Below, in pieces: positions 49,065 to 57,368 of a stretch of 64,000 bases of DNA. The DNA lies in contig JAWKTK010000012.1 of NCBI GenBank assembly GCA_041399205.1, positions 1 through 64,000 of the forward strand, read 5' to 3'. A program made the position numbers and the translations under genes. The notes under the pieces were generated by a model that was given only the letters and a program-made list of their open reading frames with translations, ran no database searches and was not told the origin of the DNA. The DNA comes from JAGQOZ01 sp041399205 (GTDB taxonomy: Bacteria > Planctomycetota > Planctomycetia > Pirellulales > Pirellulaceae). Within the stretch, counting starts at the first letter, position 1. Each line of letters starts with the position of its first letter.

Positions 49065-50294
49065 ATGAACGCTTTTCTGTTACGAATGATGGTCTTCGCA
49101 TCTTGGCTTCTGGGGACGACATTGACGTACGGTCAGTCCCCACACTTCACATTGGAAGTGCAAGCTCGCAAACGTTCCTTCGAAGACTTGCGGAACGAAC
49201 TGGTTGATGACGTCTTGATTCCCAGCGGCATCCAAGACCGACGTGTGCTCCAAGCGATGCGCCAAACCGCTCGACACCTCTTCATCGCACCGCAGCAACA
49301 ATCATTGGCCTACTTTGACATGGCAGTCCCCATTGGCAATGGCCAGACCATTTCACCACCGTACGTCGTGGCCTACATGACGGAACAACTGAAGTTAAAC
49401 GCCACGGATCGAGTATTAGAGATCGGCACCGGGAGCGGTTATCAAGCGGCAATTCTGAGCCCGTTAGTGAAAGAGGTCTACACGATTGAAATTGTGCCCG
49501 AACTAGGCAAACAGGCCAAACAGACACTGCAAGAACTGAATTACCAAAACGTCCATTGCCGCATCGGCGACGGCTATCAAGGCTGGCCCGAACACGCGCC
49601 CTTCGATCGCATCATTGTCACCTGTTCACCCGAATCAATTCCTCAACCACTGGCAGACCAACTGGCAGAAGGTGGCACGCTGATCATTCCGGTTGGCAGC
49701 CGAGTAGGACAGACATTGGTTCGCTTCACCAAGACTAATGGCAAGCTGCAGCGACAAGAATTGCAAGGCACGTTTTTTGTCCCGATGACAGGGCAAGCAG
49801 AATCGCAGCGAACCCAAGACGCCGACCAGAAACCGCTGACCATTCGCAATGGTAGCTTTGAACAACTAGTAAAAGACGACGTCCCTGCCGAATGGTATTA
49901 CCTTCGCCAAACGCAAGTCATCCAAGACCCAACAGCTCCTCATGGTCAACAGTTTTTACGTCTGACAAACCAGACAGACAATCGCATTGCCCAGGTGTTG
50001 CAAGCCATCCAAGTCGACAGTTTCACGGTTCAAGAAGCTCGCTTATCAATGATGGTGCGATCCCAGCCACAGCCTGCCGACAAGACGTTTGGCGTTGTTA
50101 TTGAATTCTATGATCGCCACCGCGAACCGTGCGGACAAACCGTCTTGCCGCTGCACCAAACCAAAGAATGGAAGTCTTTTGAGTCTCAGCTGGTGATTCC
50201 CGCTCCCGCGAATTTTGCCGTATTGGGCATCAGTTTGCTCGGGAATAAAGGCATGCTAGACGTTGATCAAGTCCAGTTAGCCCCGATTCGCTAA
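49065..50294 (+). CDS. pcm: Exported protein-L-isoaspartate O-methyltransferase with C-terminal beta domain
   Basis: 409 aa. Signal peptide at residues 1-23 (MVFASWLLGTTLTYG). PCMT domain ~35-240: AVPIGNGQTISPPYVVAYM, VLEIGTGSGYQAA (SAM motif I), FDRIIVTCSPESIP. It repairs isoaspartyl residues using S-adenosylmethionine. Residues ~255-409 are an added galactose-binding-like beta domain (IRNGSFEQ, VPAEWYYL, EFYDRHREPCG). Export of a SAM-dependent enzyme is unusual: SAM would have to be available outside the cytoplasm, or the leader may act as a membrane anchor. It ends directly against the convergent phosphatase gene with no gap. Confidence 0.92.
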   Translation: MNAFLLRMMVFASWLLGTTLTYGQSPHFTLEVQARKRSFEDLRNELVDDVLIPSGIQDRRVLQAMRQTARHLFIAPQQQSLAYFDMAVPIGNGQTISPPYVVAYMTEQLKLNATDRVLEIGTGSGYQAAILSPLVKEVYTIEIVPELGKQAKQTLQELNYQNVHCRIGDGYQGWPEHAPFDRIIVTCSPESIPQPLADQLAEGGTLIIPVGSRVGQTLVRFTKTNGKLQRQELQGTFFVPMTGQAESQRTQDADQKPLTIRNGSFEQLVKDDVPAEWYYLRQTQVIQDPTAPHGQQFLRLTNQTDNRIAQVLQAIQVDSFTVQEARLSMMVRSQPQPADKTFGVVIEFYDRHREPCGQTVLPLHQTKEWKSFESQLVIPAPANFAVLGISLLGNKGMLDVDQVQLAPIR

Positions 50295-51275
50295 TCACTT
50301 TCGTTCGGTGACCGGAACGTCCCGAAAGCATTCGTGACACCGTTTGCATTCGGCACGGACCTGCCTTGCCGCAACATGAACCGAATCCGGAACTGCCGCC
50401 TGGCCGTCCCAACGCTCCAGCGAATCTTCCAATTTGGCAGAAGCCTGTTCGCTGTCGCGCAACATGGCCAAAAACTCATCCCCCCAAGCCTGTGCCTCGT
50501 CGGTTCGCAACAGCTCCGTAAAATGTTCTCGCAATAGTAACGCTTGATGCGCCGCGCTCAAGTCAGGATGATCAGCTGGAGTCCGCCAGTCCGAGGCCGC
50601 GAGTTCATTGATCCGCTCAAGCGTATACTCAATTTCCACCATCGCTTCTGCCATGACGGGCAACTGGGCCACTGCGGAGAATTTACATTTCAAGTGATCC
50701 AACTGCCAAGGATCGAATGGCTTCACTTGATCAGCCGCCATGAATAGGCCTCGGTATTTGACACTGGTTCCCGCCACGGACAAAACGGACTTCGCTGATT
50801 CGGCGGGAATCAGTCCGGCACCAACACATGCCACGGCCGCCGCTGCCGGACTTCGATGCTTTCCGTGATGGCAATGAATATAAATCGGCCCGTCTAAATC
50901 TCGCACAGCTTTCGCAAGTTCTTGCATTCGCGCCGGCGAAATCCCGTCATAACCGTGAGGAAGATGAACATATCGCAGACCGTGTTTTTCAGCGGTGGCA
51001 ACGTCCGGTTTCGCACCGTCCACACTGATCACCGTGCGGACACCTAGACGAACCAATTCCACAAACGCCGCATCGCCTTCTGGCAGACCGCCGGAAATGA
51101 CTTTTTCATGAACGCGAACCGCATTGGGCAACCGCTGCACGTCTAACTTCTTGGGGACCAGAGCGGCTGAATCCTGACCCGTACGATCCTCTTGCGCCGC
51201 TAAAGGCGAACGCTGAAATCCAAAGCACGTGACCAAGGCGAATGCCCAGAACAGAGACGTGAAATTCGAATTCAT
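50295..51275 (-). CDS. Exported dual-specificity phosphatase-like protein with C-terminal CxxCH
   Basis: 326 aa. Signal peptide at residues 1-27. Residues ~45-180 give a tyrosine/dual-specificity phosphatase-like fold with the active loop HCHHGKHRS, i.e. H-C-x5-R-S. The extreme C-terminus has KRCHECFRD, a single CxxCH-like heme site after a helical region (LRREHFTELLR-type helices, LERWDGQA), resembling cytochrome c' style ends. Both parts are in one frame. The combination of phosphatase and heme site in one exported protein is seen in planctomycetes but its job is unknown. Confidence 0.82.
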   Translation of the reverse strand: MNSNFTSLFWAFALVTCFGFQRSPLAAQEDRTGQDSAALVPKKLDVQRLPNAVRVHEKVISGGLPEGDAAFVELVRLGVRTVISVDGAKPDVATAEKHGLRYVHLPHGYDGISPARMQELAKAVRDLDGPIYIHCHHGKHRSPAAAAVACVGAGLIPAESAKSVLSVAGTSVKYRGLFMAADQVKPFDPWQLDHLKCKFSAVAQLPVMAEAMVEIEYTLERINELAASDWRTPADHPDLSAAHQALLLREHFTELLRTDEAQAWGDEFLAMLRDSEQASAKLEDSLERWDGQAAVPDSVHVAARQVRAECKRCHECFRDVPVTERK

Positions 51276-51434
51276 AGCTCACCCACTACAGTCATCCCAA
51301 CCGGAACACATGTTTCGCAGACATGATTGTCTCATATTTCTCACTCGCGGAAAACCTTTCGTAAGACTTTCACCGTTCGCGACGTCCCAAGGGTAGTCAC
51401 AAATACACACACATCCCCTTCACCAAAAGGAAAT

Positions 51435-51761
51435 ATGATGGCCGCCAAACATGTTAATGACAGCACATTTCAACAAGAAGTATTGGAATCGCCAGTTCCC
51501 GTCTTAGTCGACTTTTGGGCACCTTGGTGTGGACCATGCCGCATGATGGGTTCCGTAGTGGACGAACTTGCCGCCGAACTGCAAGGCCGAGTGTCCGTGG
51601 TCAAGGTCAACGTAGACGAAGCGAATCAATACGCGTCTCGCTTAGGAATCCAATCCATTCCGGCGTTCTGCGTCTTTGAAAATGGACAACTTGTTTCTCG
51701 CGCCGTCGGAGCCGTTCCCAAAGCCAAGTTGCTTGATTTGTTGCCCGCCAGCGTAGGCTAA
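51435..51761 (+). CDS. trxA: Thioredoxin
   Basis: 108 aa from ATG 51435, with AAAAGGAAAT upstream; upstream in-frame codons are not thioredoxin-like. Active site FWAPWCGPCRMM (CGPC). The cis-Pro is in QSIPAFCVFENG. Cytoplasmic; it reduces disulfides using thioredoxin reductase. Next on the same strand, 109 nt on, is a sigma factor gene. Confidence 0.95.
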   Translation: MMAAKHVNDSTFQQEVLESPVPVLVDFWAPWCGPCRMMGSVVDELAAELQGRVSVVKVNVDEANQYASRLGIQSIPAFCVFENGQLVSRAVGAVPKAKLLDLLPASVG

Positions 51762-51870
51762 TCTATCCGCCGCACCCGAAATAAACGTCCAGATCTTGCT
51801 GGACGTTTGCTTTCTATTCTGCAACAATCCGTTGCCTGTACTTCGGCCGGCGGCAACGGAAGTTTTTGAC

Positions 51871-52461
51871 ATGGTAAATCAACAAGACGAATGGGTCGGT
51901 CGCTTGACTGGTCCGAACCAAGACGACGCGATTTCCGAATTGCGTGCGTTTCTCGTTCGCGGCTTGACCAAGTCCATGGCCAGTCGCGGCGGAGGTGATG
52001 CGTTTGCGCAAGACATTGCACAAGACGCTGTCATCCGAATTCTTGAATCGCTGGACCAATTCGCCGGTCGCAGCAAATTCACCACGTGGGCCATGACCAT
52101 TGCCACACGGTTAGCCATTAGCGAACTTCGACGCCGACGGCATCAAGACGTTTCTTTGGACTCTTTGGCAAACGGCGGCGCACTCCAAATTGAAGACACG
52201 ACGGACGACGGCGATGCCGACGCGGCCAAGCGAGATACACTTTCCACATTACGACAACTAGTAGACGAAACGCTGACCGACAAGCAGAAAATTGCCATGC
52301 AGGCGATGCTAAACGGCCTGGCTATCGAGGAAATTGCCAGTCGGTTGGGCAGCAATCGGAATGCGGTTTACAAGTTGATCCATGACGCGAGAAAGAAGCT
52401 TCGCACCGGCCTGGAAAAGGCCGGAATCACAGCGGAAACACTCGCCGACTTATTCGCCTAG
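51871..52461 (+). CDS. Sigma-70 family (ECF-type) RNA polymerase sigma factor
   Basis: 196 aa from ATG 51871 (MVNQQDEWVGRL). Region 2: FAQDIAQDAVIRILESLDQF, GRSKFTTWAMTIATRLAISELRRRR. Region 4: LTDKQKIAMQAMLNGLAIEEIASRL and SNRNAVYKLIHDARKKLR, the DNA-binding HTH. Followed after 9 nt by a small Cys-rich gene that is a candidate anti-sigma factor. Confidence 0.93.
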   Translation: MVNQQDEWVGRLTGPNQDDAISELRAFLVRGLTKSMASRGGGDAFAQDIAQDAVIRILESLDQFAGRSKFTTWAMTIATRLAISELRRRRHQDVSLDSLANGGALQIEDTTDDGDADAAKRDTLSTLRQLVDETLTDKQKIAMQAMLNGLAIEEIASRLGSNRNAVYKLIHDARKKLRTGLEKAGITAETLADLFA

Positions 52462-52470
52462 GAGCATTTC

Positions 52471-52719
52471 ATGTCTCTTTCCAAGAAACAAATCGCCAAA
52501 CTGTTGCAATTGATCGGCACCACCAAAGAAGACTCGATGGATTGTGAATGTTGCTTTGACAGACTGGCCGAATTTGCCGAAGCCGAACTGGAAGGCCGTT
52601 CTCTCTGCGAAGCGATGATGGCAGTCAAAACCCACATCGAATCATGCCCGTGTTGTGCCGACGAATTCAAAGCTCTGCTAGACGGTCTGCGCGCCATTGG
52701 CAACACCGACGACTGTTAG
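52471..52719 (+). CDS. Putative zinc-binding anti-sigma factor
   Basis: 82 aa. Residues ~24-31 DCECCFDRL and ~55-62 HIESCPCCADEF: the H-x3-C-x2-C pattern is the zinc-binding anti-sigma (ZAS/zf-HC2-like) motif. Short and without a transmembrane helix, so a soluble, cytoplasmic anti-sigma. The position 9 nt after the sigma gene supports the pairing. Zinc release on oxidation, as in RsrA, is inferred. Confidence 0.8.
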   Translation: MSLSKKQIAKLLQLIGTTKEDSMDCECCFDRLAEFAEAELEGRSLCEAMMAVKTHIESCPCCADEFKALLDGLRAIGNTDDC

Positions 52720-52758
52720 GCCTTTCACTGAACGACTACATTTCTGCCACAAAAAAAT

Positions 52759-54341
52759 CTATTGCGTGGGCAACGGCGGAGCCTCATACGCCTTTCTTAA
52801 GCGGTGAAATTCTTCTTCCATTTCCTTACGCACGGCTTGGTACGCCAATTGTCCGTGAACGCTGGTCAGCTCGTGAGGATCGGTCTGCAAATCAAAAAGA
52901 TTCCATTCGTTGGTCAGGGGAAAGTGAATCAGTTTGTACCGGTCAGTTCGTACGCCAAAGTGCTGAGGCACCGCGTGTTCGCCTAATTCGTAATAAGCGT
53001 AGTACAGTGATTTGCGCCATTCCGGTGATTCGCCTCGGAGCAACGGCACCAGGGATTCGCCCTGTACTTCGTGCGGAACTTCCAGCCCTGCCGCCTCCAT
53101 AAACGTGGGCGCGTAGTCGATATTCTGTACCAATTGAGTTGGCCTGGAACCAGCTTTACCTTGGCCAGGCCAACGCACAATCAACGGCATGCGCATCGAT
53201 TCTTCAAACATCCAACGTTTGTCGTACCAACCGTGCTCGCCCAGATAAAATCCTTGGTCCGACGAATAAATCACAATCGTGTTTTGGGCGAGACCGCTTT
53301 CCTCAAGATAACCCAACAAACGCCCCACGCTTTCATCTACCGCTTTGACGGTGCTTAAATAATTTTCCATGTAGCGACGATATTTCCACTGCACAATCTG
53401 CTTGCCGTCAATTCGCCCGCTTGAAATGCTTTCAAAAACGCTTGGTTTTTCGGTCCAAAAAGTGCATCCCAACGAGCTTTCTGAGAATCCGTCATCCGAT
53501 TGTATTCCGGCGTTCCATAGCGATCCGGCGCAGGGAGTACTACATCGCCTCGTTCATCCTGGCGCACCTTCGCGTCATAGGCCCAGTCAAAATGCCGATC
53601 CAGCTCCATTTCATTCTGCTTTAACGTGCCACTGCGATTGGCGTAATCATCGAACAGTGTTTCTGGTTCTGGAATTTCCACACTATCAAACGCGCCCAAA
53701 TGCCGCAGTGCCGGAGCAAACGTGCGATGTGGCGCCTTGTGCTGACACATCAAGAAGAACGGCTTGTTCGAATCACGTTCTGCGGCCAACCAATGCAACG
53801 CTTTTTCGGTGGTCAAGTCGGTAGCATAGCCTTCGAAACGCTGCTGGCTACCATCTTGCTGAAGAAACACCGGGTTATAGTAATTCCCCTGCCCCGGCAA
53901 AATTTCCCAGTGGTCAAAGCCCACCGGATCGGTCATCAAATGCCACTTGCCAATCACGGCGGTGTTGTAACCATTCGACTGCAACGCTTTGGCTACCGTC
54001 CATTGAGACTGATCCAAGCCCTTGCCCGTATTGCGCATGAAGCCGTTCTTGTGACTATGCTTGCCGGTCAAAATTGTCGCGCGCGAAGGCCCGCAAATGG
54101 AATTCGCACAGAACGAATTCACAAACAAGACGCCTTCTCGAGCCAACCGATCGATATTCGGTGTCGGTGCGACATGCGCCAGTGGACCTCGATACGCCGA
54201 AATAGCATTGATGGCATGATCGTCGGAAAAAATGAACAGAATATTGGGACGATCCGCATGTGCATTGGCCACGGTCAGCAGGCAAGTTGACACCGCCAGC
54301 AGCAGACATGAAATTCGGCATAGGCCTGTTTTGATCATCAT
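52759..54341 (-). CDS. Exported sulfatase (one frameshift)
   Basis: About 527 aa. ATG 54341 (MMIKTGLCRISCLLLAV) gives a signal peptide ending ANAHAD. RPNILFIFSDDHA, CGPSRATILTGKHSH (C-x-P-x-R), GKWHLM and YSSDQGFYLGEHGWYDKRW are sulfatase active-site blocks. The frameshift at ~53411-53412 (a short T run on the coding strand) joins AFQAGEL to DGKQIVQWKYRRYM. Type I sulfatase similar to heparan N-sulfatase-like and iduronate-sulfatase-like proteins; substrate unknown. Same strand as the sulfatase at 54525, 183 nt apart. Confidence 0.92.
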
Positions 54342-54524
54342 GAATTCACTTCTTTTCGTACCGTTCGGGAAAACAATGGGCAATTCTGCTTGGCAACGCT
54401 AACGAACTATTGTGCCCGCCATAAGTGTTCATCTCACATCGATGGTAACTACGACGATTGTAGCTCGCCCAACTTCGCCACGAAACATCGGTTCGCAAAT
54501 CTCACGCAGCGAGATGTATGTTGT

Positions 54525-55931
54525 CTATTTTTCAGGTCGACAGTCTTGCGCCCATTGATTTGCCTGAACCGCCAATTGCCGAACCAGTTCGGGATGCTCG
54601 TGCGCCAAATCGTGCGTTTCGTTCGCATCTGCCTTGATGTCAAACAGCTGCCAAGTTTGGCCCTGATCGTTCGAATAAACCTTGTAACGATCCGCAATCC
54701 ACGCCAACTGCTTGCCAGACTGAAACCCAATCGGCTGATTTCGCTCGGACTGCGATTGTCGAATCACCTTGCTCAGGGACATTCCATCCAACGGACGATC
54801 ATCCGCGGAGGAAATGTCCAGTTCATCCAGAATGGTTGGCAGATAGTCGCTGGTGACTGCAGGGACATCGGTCACCGATCCCGCGGCCACACTTGCTGGC
54901 CAGACCAGAATTCCAGGAACTCGAATTCCGCCTTCCAGCAGCGATCTTTTGCGACCATTCAAACCGCCGGTTGATCCTGGCGAACGAGCGTCTCCTTCGG
55001 GGCCATTGTCTGAACAAAACCAAATCATGGTGTTTGCATCTACTTGCCAACGCTGCAACTGTTGGCGAAGACGCCCAACTTGTTCATCCAAAGCCGACAC
55101 GCAACCATAGTAGTTTCGAAAATGCACATCATGTTGGGCGTACGGCCGGCGATGCTGTTCGCTGGCCACCACCGGCAAGTGCGGAGCATGCAACCAAATG
55201 GTCGCCAAAAACGGTTTTTCTTCGGCTACACACTGCTGAACAAACGCCAATGCCTTGTCCATGATAAAGGCGGAATCGTCACCGTGCACTTCGCTGGAAA
55301 TATCGTGGCCCGACACGTTCCAGTACCGAGTGCCATACGGTTCGCCGTCTGATTCGGGAGAAGTCATCGCGTCCCAAGCGGTGCGAAAGTCCGACTTGGG
55401 TCGCCACATCGGATCAAACGTCGGCACCTTGGCTTCCGTTGCGAACGAAACGTCAAAACCATGTTCGCGGGGCGGAGCGAAATGCGCTGCACCGCCCGGA
55501 CCACCTCGATTCGAATCTCGCACCGTTCTGCTGAGCGTACCCAGATGCCATTTTCCGAAGTGACCGGTTTTGTAACCTTCGGTTCGCAACAGCTCAGGCA
55601 GAGTCCGTTCGGCCGTCGGCAGATGCCCGACATTCGCATGAGTAATTCCCATTCGATACGGATGACGCCCCGTCAGACAGGAAGCTCGTGTAGGACTACA
55701 GACCGGTGCGGCGGCGTAGAAACGCTGAAACCGCATGCCGTCACGCGCCATCTGATTCAGATGCGGCGTCTGAATCGGCGAATCCTGGTTGTAACACTGC
55801 AGATCTCCCCAACCTAAATCGTCCGCCATGATCAAAATAATATTGGAACGGTTCGCCGCCATTGCCGAGTCAATGAAGGAAAAACAAAGAATCAGGAACA
55901 ACGTCCATCGCAAGAAAAACCTCATTTTCAT
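54525..55931 (-). CDS. Exported arylsulfatase-family sulfatase
   Basis: 468 aa. Signal peptide at residues 1-25 (MKMRFFLRWTLFLILCFSF, ending AMA). NIILIMADDLGWGD (metal Asp pair), CSPTRASCLTGRHPYR (formylglycine motif C-x-P-x-R), GKWHLG, HAPHLP, FCSDNGPEGD. All core residues present and the frame is intact. Substrate probably a sulfated polysaccharide. Divergent from the ASCH gene, with an AT-rich spacer 55932-56050. Confidence 0.95.
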   Translation of the reverse strand: MKMRFFLRWTLFLILCFSFIDSAMAANRSNIILIMADDLGWGDLQCYNQDSPIQTPHLNQMARDGMRFQRFYAAAPVCSPTRASCLTGRHPYRMGITHANVGHLPTAERTLPELLRTEGYKTGHFGKWHLGTLSRTVRDSNRGGPGGAAHFAPPREHGFDVSFATEAKVPTFDPMWRPKSDFRTAWDAMTSPESDGEPYGTRYWNVSGHDISSEVHGDDSAFIMDKALAFVQQCVAEEKPFLATIWLHAPHLPVVASEQHRRPYAQHDVHFRNYYGCVSALDEQVGRLRQQLQRWQVDANTMIWFCSDNGPEGDARSPGSTGGLNGRKRSLLEGGIRVPGILVWPASVAAGSVTDVPAVTSDYLPTILDELDISSADDRPLDGMSLSKVIRQSQSERNQPIGFQSGKQLAWIADRYKVYSNDQGQTWQLFDIKADANETHDLAHEHPELVRQLAVQANQWAQDCRPEK

Positions 55932-56050
55932 CTCCTGGCGGGTTTACGAAGCAACTTCGGTCTTCGATTATATGCACTAAATTCGAACGCGATTTCCATC
56001 GACATTTTGAGTTCGAACGATATTTTCATTTTTTTGGAAGGCGAACAAAC

Positions 56051-56416
56051 GTGACAAAGTATCCTGAAAAAACTTGCTCCATCGACCGGTTGGTGACGCA
56101 CGAAAAGCTGGTTGCTGCCGCCGTGGCAGGTCGAAAAACGCAGCAGCGTCGCGCTGGCGTGTATGCGTATCCCGGCGAACGTTTTCAGTTAGACGGCGTT
56201 GAATTTGTGGTGACGGACCTTCGCCAAGAAACCTTAGGCGACATCACCGACACCGAAGCGCAAAAAGAAGGTTACCCGAACCTGCAGTTTTACAAGGACC
56301 TCATTCTACGCATGCATCAAGGCATGGAATGGAACGAAACGGAGCCGTGCTGGGTCCACGAATTCGAAAAAGCAGATTTGTCCACCAATTCGGAGGCGGC
56401 CGGACCAAACAACTGA
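56051..56416 (+). CDS. ASCH-domain protein
   Basis: 121 aa, starting at the ATG nearest the family start (MTKYPEKTCSIDRLV; GTG 56051 in the text). The ASCH fold is supported by a basic turn (AGRKTQQRRAGVYAYPGERF) and VVTDLRQETLGDITDTEAQKEGY. ASCH domains bind RNA or modified nucleosides and occur in transcription and translation contexts. 148 nt further is the EF-P-like gene on the same strand. Confidence 0.82.
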   Translation: MTKYPEKTCSIDRLVTHEKLVAAAVAGRKTQQRRAGVYAYPGERFQLDGVEFVVTDLRQETLGDITDTEAQKEGYPNLQFYKDLILRMHQGMEWNETEPCWVHEFEKADLSTNSEAAGPNN

Positions 56417-56564
56417 TCTCGAATTCCCTTTGTGGGCCGAGTTTATTCGCGAAATTCGCGCCCCACTGGGAAAGATTCTGAAGCAAATCTATATTCTTGG
56501 ACATTATTGGCGGAGCGACGCGGTTCGTCTCCAAATCCCCAGAAGCATTCGCGAGTGTTCAGTC

Positions 56565-57128
56565 ATGCTGGCCAAAGAAATCAAGACCGGTACTGTGGTG
56601 GTTTACAACGGAGCTCCCGTGTTGATCAATTCCGTCAACGTGCAGACACCTTCTGCTCGAGGTGCTGCGACGTTGTACAAGTTCCGAGGACGTAATCTGG
56701 TCACCAAACAGAAAACCGACATCACGCTAAAAGGTACCGAAGGCTTAGATGAAGCCGACTTCCAAAAACGGCCCGTTAAGATGATGTATACGGATGCCGA
56801 CCAACTCCATTTGCTGGACCAGACCGATTACAACCAGTATTCCATCAACTTGGAAGACGTAGAACACGAAATGCAATTCTTGACGGAAGAACTCGATGGC
56901 GTCTACGCACTGATCTACAATGACGAATGTGTTGGAGTCCAATTGCCGACGGCGGTCGAATTGAACGTTACGCAATGCGATCCAGCCGTCAAAGGCGATT
57001 CCGCGACCAAGCGAACCAAACCTGCCACGCTTGAAACGGGTCTGGTCGTCCATGTCCCCGACTATTTGACCGAAGGCGAACGTGTCAAAGTCAGTACCGA
57101 AACCGGCGAATATTTGTCACGTGCCTAG
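56565..57128 (+). CDS. yeiP: EF-P-like protein YeiP/EfpL
   Basis: 187 aa from ATG 56565 (MLAKEIKTGTVVVYNG). Three-domain EF-P layout. The tip loop is TPSARGAATLYKFRGRN: the Arg in the loop marks the EfpL/YeiP branch, not canonical EF-P with a modified Lys. The last domain has the usual ETGLVVHVPDYLTEGERVKVSTETGEYLSR. It relieves ribosome stalling. It is followed by an intergenic repeat region. Confidence 0.93.
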   Translation: MLAKEIKTGTVVVYNGAPVLINSVNVQTPSARGAATLYKFRGRNLVTKQKTDITLKGTEGLDEADFQKRPVKMMYTDADQLHLLDQTDYNQYSINLEDVEHEMQFLTEELDGVYALIYNDECVGVQLPTAVELNVTQCDPAVKGDSATKRTKPATLETGLVVHVPDYLTEGERVKVSTETGEYLSRA

Positions 57129-57148
57129 AAAGTGTTGACAAGACGTGT

Positions 57149-57271
57149 GTCTGGCGGTCTCGTTGGCGAGCCCCAAGACAGACGAGCAACATTGGGCGTT
57201 TAATTTAGCTGAGTCACCGGCAATCCGTTTGAAACAGCGGTCTGGCGGTCGCGCCAGCGAGACCGCCAGAC
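57149..57271. repeat. Intergenic inverted pair of ~22-bp repeats
   Basis: Copy 1 at 57149-57170 (GTCTGGCGGTCTCGTTGGCG). Copy 2 at 57251-57271 on the minus strand matches it with one difference. Copy 2 is part of a perfect 10-bp hairpin, TCTGGCGGTC (57241-57250) with GACCGCCAGA (57261-57270). It may serve as terminator of the EF-P-like gene or be a mobile palindromic repeat. Confidence 0.55.
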
Positions 57272-57368
57272 AATCAATTGCACGGAAACATTAGAAACGC
57301 CTGGGGCGAGCTCACAAGTACGCCGGCAAGCCACCCGTCAAGCACGTCTAGATATGTGCACTTGCCAC

